The translations under genes were made by a program, and so were the position numbers. The notes beneath the pieces were generated by a model. The model did not search any database. It was not told where the DNA came from and saw only the letters and a program-made list of their open reading frames with translations. DNA of 20,076 bases from CAZJGG01 sp964545475 (GTDB taxonomy: Bacteria > Bacillota > Clostridia > Lachnospirales > JAISER01): positions 1-20,076 of the forward strand of contig CAZJGG010000057.1 of the NCBI GenBank assembly GCA_964545475.1, read 5' to 3'. This document shows positions 15,737-20,076 of the stretch, piece after piece; the stretch's first letter is position 1, and each line of letters opens with the position of its first letter.

Positions 15737-15754
15737 ATTCAGTGGTTACTTAAA
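15737..15754. repeat. 18-bp direct repeat, right copy
   Basis: Identical to the sequence at 11660-11677 and in the same orientation. It lies 37 bases after the GH2 stop codon and 11 bases before the palindromic element. It is noncoding here, whereas the left copy encodes the end of AraC (LSNH-stop). Confidence 0.7.
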
Positions 15755-15765
15755 GCGCAGTAATA

Positions 15766-15928
15766 TATACTCCTTAACCACATAAAATAGCACTGCCTTG
15801 CGGCGAATTTTACTTGTGGACTACGTCATCAACTTCTTGTGTGCCGCTAGCACACGGCGTCGTCTCTTCCTTGCCACAAGCAAAATTTGCTCGCAACTCA
15901 GTACCATTTTATATGGTTAAGGAGTATA
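15766..15928. mobile_element. 163-bp MITE-like palindromic element
   Basis: TATACTCCTTAACCA at 15766 is answered by TGGTTAAGGAGTATA ending at 15928. Pairing continues inward for about 54 bases with roughly eight mismatches and one indel. A separate perfect hairpin GTGTGC-CGCTA-GCACAC sits in the middle. If the ends are taken as TACTCC and GGAGTA, a TA flanks each side, as for elements mobilised by Tc1/mariner (IS630-type) transposases. No transposase is encoded. The element forms most of the gap before the sensor-kinase gene, so it may end GH2 transcription or affect kinase expression. Confidence 0.6.
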
Positions 15929-15970
15929 AACCCATATCTTCTGCCAAAACACAAGGGGCGATTTATTAAA

Positions 15971-17704
15971 ATGATAAAAAAGCTAAAACTTTCATATAAG
16001 TATATAAGACTTTTTATTATATTGGTAATCGTCCCTGTTTTTTTAATACAAACATTTTTCAACTGGATTTATGTAAAATCCATTACAGATAAAACATCAG
16101 AACTTACAGATATTACAATAAGACAGCTCTCTTATTTCATGGAAGAAAACATTAAAAATTTGTCCATTACAGCCTCCTCCATTGTTAATGATGCGGAACT
16201 TATGAAAATGCTTGAGCTTTGGCGCAACGAAACCAACGGCAGTTTAAAGCTTCAGCACAAAAACAAAATTTCATCAAAGATATACAGTTATATAAATTAT
16301 TTATCTAATATTGAGGGTGTTTATATATTTTATACGGGGCAAGGTTTATATAATCTTAACCTAAGTAATGAAGAGGAAATAAGAAATGCGCAGTGGTATA
16401 CAGAAACGGTGGAAAATGTGGGAACTAAGGTGAAATACATTTTAGCACCAAGCCTAAGTAACGACAATAAGCGTTATACAGCCATTGCGATATCCCCCAA
16501 AAATATTATAAACAACGACATAGAGCTTATTTTAATCTATCTTAACAGCAACACATTTGGCAGGTGGAATTCAACAAGAGACGACTACACAATGGACGAA
16601 TTTTATCTTATAGACCAAGACGGGAACATTTTAGAAAGTACCAACAGAAGTTTATTATATAAAAATATAAGTGATATGCCGTATTTGCAAGAGCCGTTTT
16701 TAGGCAGTGAAGAGAAATTTACCTATAGCTATGACGGTAAGACCTATTTTTCTGTATCTACAATAATCAGTAAAACAGGCTGGAAGCTTTTAAATATTGT
16801 AAATTACAGCAGCTTCTCAAAATCGAACTTAATTATTTCAACGTATTTTTTATGGGCTATTGTACTTATACTGTGTGTGTTTTTGCTGTTTTTTTACTTT
16901 ATGTATCGTGATATTGCAAAGCCAATAGGTATGATTATTGAAGAAACAGAAAGGGTAAAGGACGGAGCGTTTCATATTAAAAACATTGAAATAAACATTT
17001 TAGAGCTTCATTTGCTTTACAGTGCATTTAAAGATATGCTGCAAAAAATCAACCAACTTATAAACGAAAAGCTGGCAAAAGAGCGTGAAAGGGTTGACCT
17101 TGAAATAAAATTTTTGCAATCACAGATAAACCCCCATTTTTTGTATAACACGCTTAATACTGTACGCATTTTGGCAAGTATTTCTAAAAATGATAATATA
17201 AAAAATATACTTGATTCACTTATAAGGCTTTTAGGCGCAACATTTGGCAAAGGCGGGGAAGTATGCAGTATTTCAGAGGAAATAGACTATTTAAAGGATT
17301 ATATAAATATTATGCGATTCAGGCATGGAAGCATTTTTGTAGTTAAATATAAAATGGAGCCAGAAACAGAAGCGTGCATTGTTCCAAAACTTATATTGCA
17401 GCCTATTGTTGAAAATGCCTTAATACATGGGCTTTCTGAAGATGACGGGGTTATTCTTATTAAAAGCTGTATAGTTAATGACGTACTGCAAATAATTGTA
17501 TGTGATAACGGCAAGGGTATATCAGATGCCACGCTTAATAAACTTAGAGAGGAATCAAAAAGCAGTACATTAAGCAGTATAGGCTTTTCAAACGTAAGGG
17601 ATAGGGTTAGGCTTAATTATGGTAATGAGTACGGTGTGAACATTGAAACAAAGGAAGGGTTTTTTACTAAAGTAACTATAAGACTGCCAATAAGACACTG
17701 TTGA
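15971..17704 (+). CDS. YesM-type sensor histidine kinase
   Basis: A 577-aa membrane sensor kinase. TM1 is at about 11-35 and TM2 at about 287-310. They bracket a roughly 250-residue extracellular sensing domain of Cache-like character (inference from layout). A HAMP-like linker with coiled coil (311-375) leads to the His_kinase motif SQINPHFLYNTLN with phosphorylated H389. The ATPase domain shows PIVENALIHG (N box, 478-487), DNGKGI (512-517) and SIGFSNVRDR. I start at the ATG at 15971, preceded by AAGGGG at about 13 bases and followed directly by a basic stretch and TM1. The open frame extends to an ATG at 15887, but that lies inside the palindromic element and would add 28 unlikely residues. 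The response regulator follows 46 bases later. Family members usually sense extracellular sugars. Confidence 0.92.
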   Translation: MIKKLKLSYKYIRLFIILVIVPVFLIQTFFNWIYVKSITDKTSELTDITIRQLSYFMEENIKNLSITASSIVNDAELMKMLELWRNETNGSLKLQHKNKISSKIYSYINYLSNIEGVYIFYTGQGLYNLNLSNEEEIRNAQWYTETVENVGTKVKYILAPSLSNDNKRYTAIAISPKNIINNDIELILIYLNSNTFGRWNSTRDDYTMDEFYLIDQDGNILESTNRSLLYKNISDMPYLQEPFLGSEEKFTYSYDGKTYFSVSTIISKTGWKLLNIVNYSSFSKSNLIISTYFLWAIVLILCVFLLFFYFMYRDIAKPIGMIIEETERVKDGAFHIKNIEINILELHLLYSAFKDMLQKINQLINEKLAKERERVDLEIKFLQSQINPHFLYNTLNTVRILASISKNDNIKNILDSLIRLLGATFGKGGEVCSISEEIDYLKDYINIMRFRHGSIFVVKYKMEPETEACIVPKLILQPIVENALIHGLSEDDGVILIKSCIVNDVLQIIVCDNGKGISDATLNKLREESKSSTLSSIGFSNVRDRVRLNYGNEYGVNIETKEGFFTKVTIRLPIRHC

Positions 17705-17750
17705 GTATAAATATTCAACACAGCCTATATTAAATGAATCGGTGAGCTAA

Positions 17751-19280
17751 ATGACAAATATTTTAATTATTGAGGACGAGCCATTAATAAGAACTGCCAT
17801 TAAAACCCTTGGCAACTGGGAAAGCGATGGGCTTTCTATTAAATATGAGGCGCAAAATGGAAAAAAAGGGCTTGAGTTATTGGCTAAAAACAACGATATA
17901 AGCATTGTGCTTGTAGATATAAATATGCCTGTTTTAAACGGGATTGAATTTATAAAACGCGCTAAACAACAAGGGTTTAAGGGAACAATAATTGTGCTTA
18001 GTGCCTATAATGAATACAATCTTGTGCGTCAAGCCTTTACGCTTGGCTGTAACGACTATATAATTAAGACAGACTTAAACTATGGGTATATTTTAAAGAT
18101 TTTAAATGGGTTTATTAACAAAAAACCGGCTTATTTACAAGAATACGCAAACCCACACGGGCATTTTGATGAAAAAAATCATGTAAAAAATAGCGCCGAC
18201 GAGAGCTATATGGTTTCTATTGTTGTGCTTATTGACAACTTTAAAGCCATTAAACAAAGAGACCCAAGTGGTGAAGTATCCTATATTAAAGAGGTTGTGC
18301 TGTCCACAATATCAGAGGCAGTAAAAAAACATAGAAACAAATGCTTTGCTGTAAATAATTCAGAATACGTAATTGTTATTTGGTTTAAAATTGTGAGTAT
18401 ATCGGGTGTTTTAACAGAAATCTCACGCATTATAAACAGGGCAAGGCAAAATCTTTTTAACTATGCTGGTATTAATGTGTCTATAGGCGTAAGCAATGTT
18501 GTTACAACAGAGAAAAGTGAAGTTGATTTGCAAAATGAAGCACACGAAAATGCACAATTGCGATTTTTATACGGAAGCAACCGTACTTTTTATCCTGAAA
18601 ATCAGTTTATTGACACAGTTAAAAACAACTCACTTATTGATGCAGATTGGGAGTTGCTTGCTAAAGCTATTACTGATTTAAATCAAAAGGAGGCGTATAG
18701 AATACTTAATGCAATTACAGATGAACATCTGCTTAGGGGGCTTAATGTAAAGTCTATTAAAGACCATTATGCCCGCATTGTTTTTATTATAATGAAGTCT
18801 CTGTACGAGCTTAATCAGTCGAGCATAGAAATATTCGGCAGGGATATAAATTTTTATGATGAACTGGAAAGGTTCGACACTATGAAAGAGGCTAATATAT
18901 GGTTAAAAAATCTCTTAGACTGGACCTTTGAGTATATAAAAACTAACTCAAACGACAAAGATTGTGACATCATAGCTAAAGCTTGTAATTTCATAAATAA
19001 AAATTACAGTCAAGATATAAGCCTTTTAATTGTCAGTGAGTATGTGGGGGTTAACGAAAGCTACCTAAGCCATTTGTTTTCAAAACAAACAGGAGAAACA
19101 TTTGTAAAGTACTTAACAAAGGTGCGCATGAATGAGGCTAAACGGATAATTACATCGACTAATCATAAACTCTATAAAGTTTCTGAAATGGTGGGCTATG
19201 TTAATTTTGAACATTTTAGCAGAACATTTAAAAAATATACGGGGTACAGCCCCAGTCAATTTAAGGATATAATACATTAG
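17751..19280 (+). CDS. YesN-type response regulator with AraC DNA-binding domain
   Basis: A 509-aa regulator phosphorylated by the kinase just upstream. The receiver domain (about 1-120) has acidic pocket E8/D9, phosphoacceptor D56 in VLVDINMP, S84 in VLSAYNEY and K106 in YIIKTD. The middle (about 150-290) ends in INVSIGVSNV, like the degenerate GGDEF-type region of YesN proteins. The AraC helix-turn-helix pair is at about 404-508 (SLLIVSEYVGVNESYLSHLF, SKQTGETFVKYL, KVSEMVGYVNFEHFSRTF, KKYTGYSPSQFKD). GGTGAG lies just before the ATG. Likely targets are the transport/GH30 operon and GH2 gene, inferred from location only. Confidence 0.93.
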   Translation: MTNILIIEDEPLIRTAIKTLGNWESDGLSIKYEAQNGKKGLELLAKNNDISIVLVDINMPVLNGIEFIKRAKQQGFKGTIIVLSAYNEYNLVRQAFTLGCNDYIIKTDLNYGYILKILNGFINKKPAYLQEYANPHGHFDEKNHVKNSADESYMVSIVVLIDNFKAIKQRDPSGEVSYIKEVVLSTISEAVKKHRNKCFAVNNSEYVIVIWFKIVSISGVLTEISRIINRARQNLFNYAGINVSIGVSNVVTTEKSEVDLQNEAHENAQLRFLYGSNRTFYPENQFIDTVKNNSLIDADWELLAKAITDLNQKEAYRILNAITDEHLLRGLNVKSIKDHYARIVFIIMKSLYELNQSSIEIFGRDINFYDELERFDTMKEANIWLKNLLDWTFEYIKTNSNDKDCDIIAKACNFINKNYSQDISLLIVSEYVGVNESYLSHLFSKQTGETFVKYLTKVRMNEAKRIITSTNHKLYKVSEMVGYVNFEHFSRTFKKYTGYSPSQFKDIIH

Positions 19281-19311
19281 ACCTCTTGCGAAACCTCAAG
19301 ACACCTTCCAT

Positions 19312-19537
19312 ATGAAAATCTCATTAATCGGTTTAAGAAACGAAGATGCCGCTTTACAAAGGTTTTGCCCTTTAATGCGAAAAATCCGACGACTTAACCG
19401 TTTTTTTAAGTCCTCTTACAGGCACACCTGCGGATATGGAACCACAGGTGGAGAGCGCTCTCTATCGTTCAAATATCGTCAGACACATTCTCGCTAACCC
19501 TTCAAGTCTGTATATCGCATCTTCCTCTCAAATGTAA
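19312..19537 (+). pseudogene. Frameshifted fragment of an unrecognised gene
   Basis: A frame starting at 19312 (MKISLIGLRNEDAALQRFCP, LM) is continued in another frame from about 19379. That second frame reads EKSDDLTVFLSPLTGTPADM, then EPQVESALYRSNIVRHILAN, and ends PSSLYIASSSQM and TAA. The two pieces join smoothly at CGAAAAAT near 19378-19385, so a single-base loss in the A run is the simplest explanation. The ATG has no clear Shine-Dalgarno sequence. I do not recognise the family. The joined reading looks protein-like, but this is a weak call. Confidence 0.35.
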
Positions 19538-19659
19538 CCAAGCTCTATACAAAACTTCTATAAATATTTTGCCAAATGCCGCTATTTGATCTTACATAGA
19601 ATGAGTATATTGATTTTGACGGTGTCCAATGGGACAGAAGCCTAATTATTAAAATATGA
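19538..19659. other. Noncoding gap
   Basis: AT-rich sequence between two broken genes. I see no ORF, hairpin or promoter that I can support. Confidence 0.4.
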
Positions 19660-19894
19660 ATGAGGAGAAAATCATATGATTTTCGTCATACATTTGCCAC
19701 TGAAACGTTGTATCGCTGGCTTAGAGAGGGGGCGTGATTTGGATAATTGCTTGCCATATCTAAGCGCATATATGGGTCATGCACATTTCGAGCACACGGC
19801 ATATTACATCCATCTTGTCCCTGAGTATTTCCCACAAATGGCAAAGATGGATTTAGGGCGATTTGCAGAATTGTTGCCGGAGGTGGAGTCATAA
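19660..19894 (+). pseudogene. C-terminal remnant of a tyrosine recombinase (integrase), frameshifted
   Basis: Two frames join into the end of a phage-type integrase. The first carries YDFRHTFATETLYRWLREG (with the R-H-x-F catalytic box). The second continues GRDLDNCLPYLSAYMGHAHF, then EHTAYYIHLVPEYFPQM, and ends FAELLPEVES. The second His (GHAHF) and the candidate nucleophilic Tyr (TAYYIH) are present. The shift lies in the G run near 19725-19730. Everything upstream of the RHTF box, including the DNA-binding arm and first catalytic Arg, is missing. The LSAYMGH...TAYYIHL ending recalls integrases that occur in multi-integrase elements; that is remembered family knowledge. It is non-functional as it stands. 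Confidence 0.85.
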
Positions 19895-19917
19895 AATTTT
19901 CAGGGGGCCTATGTTGT

Positions 19918-19949
19918 GAACATTCTTTAGTGTAAATGGAATAATGTTC
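19918..19949. repeat. Inverted repeat just after the integrase remnant
   Basis: GAACATT (19918-19924) and AATGTTC (19943-19949) are perfect 7-bp inverted repeats. The position 23 bases after the integrase stop would suit an element end or recombinase site, but no partner site is visible in the window. Confidence 0.3.
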
Positions 19950-20000
19950 TAAAATTTTGTTAATAATTTTACTACGGCCAAACAAGGCAACGCCGGAGAG

Positions 20001-20076
20001 ACTGTGTCAAAACTCTGGAAGAAACTCATAAAGAGTGATATAATAGCCATAACAACTTAAATGCAAAAAGGGTGTT
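20001..20076 (+). promoter_or_regulatory. Extended -10 promoter and leader of a gene starting beyond the window
   Basis: TGATATAAT (20036-20044) is a perfect extended -10 element. The window ends 30 bases later in AAAAAGGGTGTT, which could be a ribosome binding site. ACTGTGTCAAAACTCT at 20001-20016 resembles the outer end of some insertion sequences, so the next gene may be a transposase; this is only a guess. Confidence 0.4.

Noticed and set aside
15887..15970. Upstream extension of the sensor-kinase gene from an ATG at 15887
   Set aside because: This ATG lies inside the palindromic element, has no clear ribosome site and adds residues before the membrane helix that family members do not need. 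The ATG at 15971 is better.
19281..19300. Possible insertion-sequence end (GACCTCTTGCGAAAC) right after the response regulator
   Set aside because: It vaguely recalls some IS termini, but no matching inverted end or transposase was found in the window.
19391..19412. Hairpin GACTTAA/TTAAGTC
   Set aside because: It is a 7-bp AT-rich stem without a following T tract, inside the frameshifted ORF, so it is not convincing as a terminator.
1..20076. CRISPR array, tRNA or rRNA genes, riboswitch
   Set aside because: Reading the intergenic regions, I found no regularly spaced repeats, no tRNA-like cloverleaf and no leader resembling a known riboswitch.

Overview
The window looks like an AT-rich chromosomal segment of a Gram-positive, probably clostridial (Firmicutes) bacterium. 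The clues are strong GGAGG-type ribosome binding sites, GTG and TTG starts, a lipoprotein sugar-binding protein, a YesM/YesN two-component pair, and remnants of mobile elements typical of gut or anaerobic Firmicutes. No species call is possible from the sequence alone.

Layout. Positions 1-1260 are a mobile-element graveyard on the minus strand: a frameshifted, 5'-truncated IS30-family transposase and the C-terminal piece of a replication initiator with a DUF6017-type domain. An 87-bp cluster of nested small hairpins (1435-1521) follows. Next is a minus-strand URO-D-superfamily protein (1524-2774), divergent from a plus-strand sugar-uptake and polysaccharide-utilisation block: solute-binding lipoprotein, intercistronic terminator, two ABC permeases, and a very large secreted modular GH30 enzyme (1762 aa). 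After a GC-rich imperfect palindrome come a minus-strand AraC-family regulator and, divergent from it, a leaderless GH2-type enzyme with a C-terminal F5/8 (CBM32-like) domain. A 163-bp palindromic MITE-like element precedes a YesM-type sensor kinase and a YesN-type AraC response regulator. Positions 19281-20076 are again debris: a frameshifted unknown gene, the broken C-terminus of a tyrosine recombinase, and a strong extended -10 promoter reading out of the window.

How it may work (inference). The GH30 catalytic domain most resembles endo-beta-1,6-galactanases, so the likely target is a beta-1,6-galactan, for example side chains of plant type II arabinogalactan. The secreted enzyme would cut the polymer outside the cell while its several sugar-binding and Ig-like modules hold substrate or cell wall. 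The lipoprotein and two permeases would import the oligosaccharides, using an ATPase encoded elsewhere. The GH2 enzyme, which has no signal peptide, would finish them in the cytoplasm. YesM/YesN would sense sugar outside and the cupin-AraC regulator would sense it inside.

The most notable items are the triplicated unrecognised C-terminal module of the GH30 protein, the 18-bp direct repeats bracketing the araC-GH2 pair, the palindromic elements in several intergenic gaps, and the URO-D protein whose expected third metal-ligand cysteine seems to be replaced by histidine.
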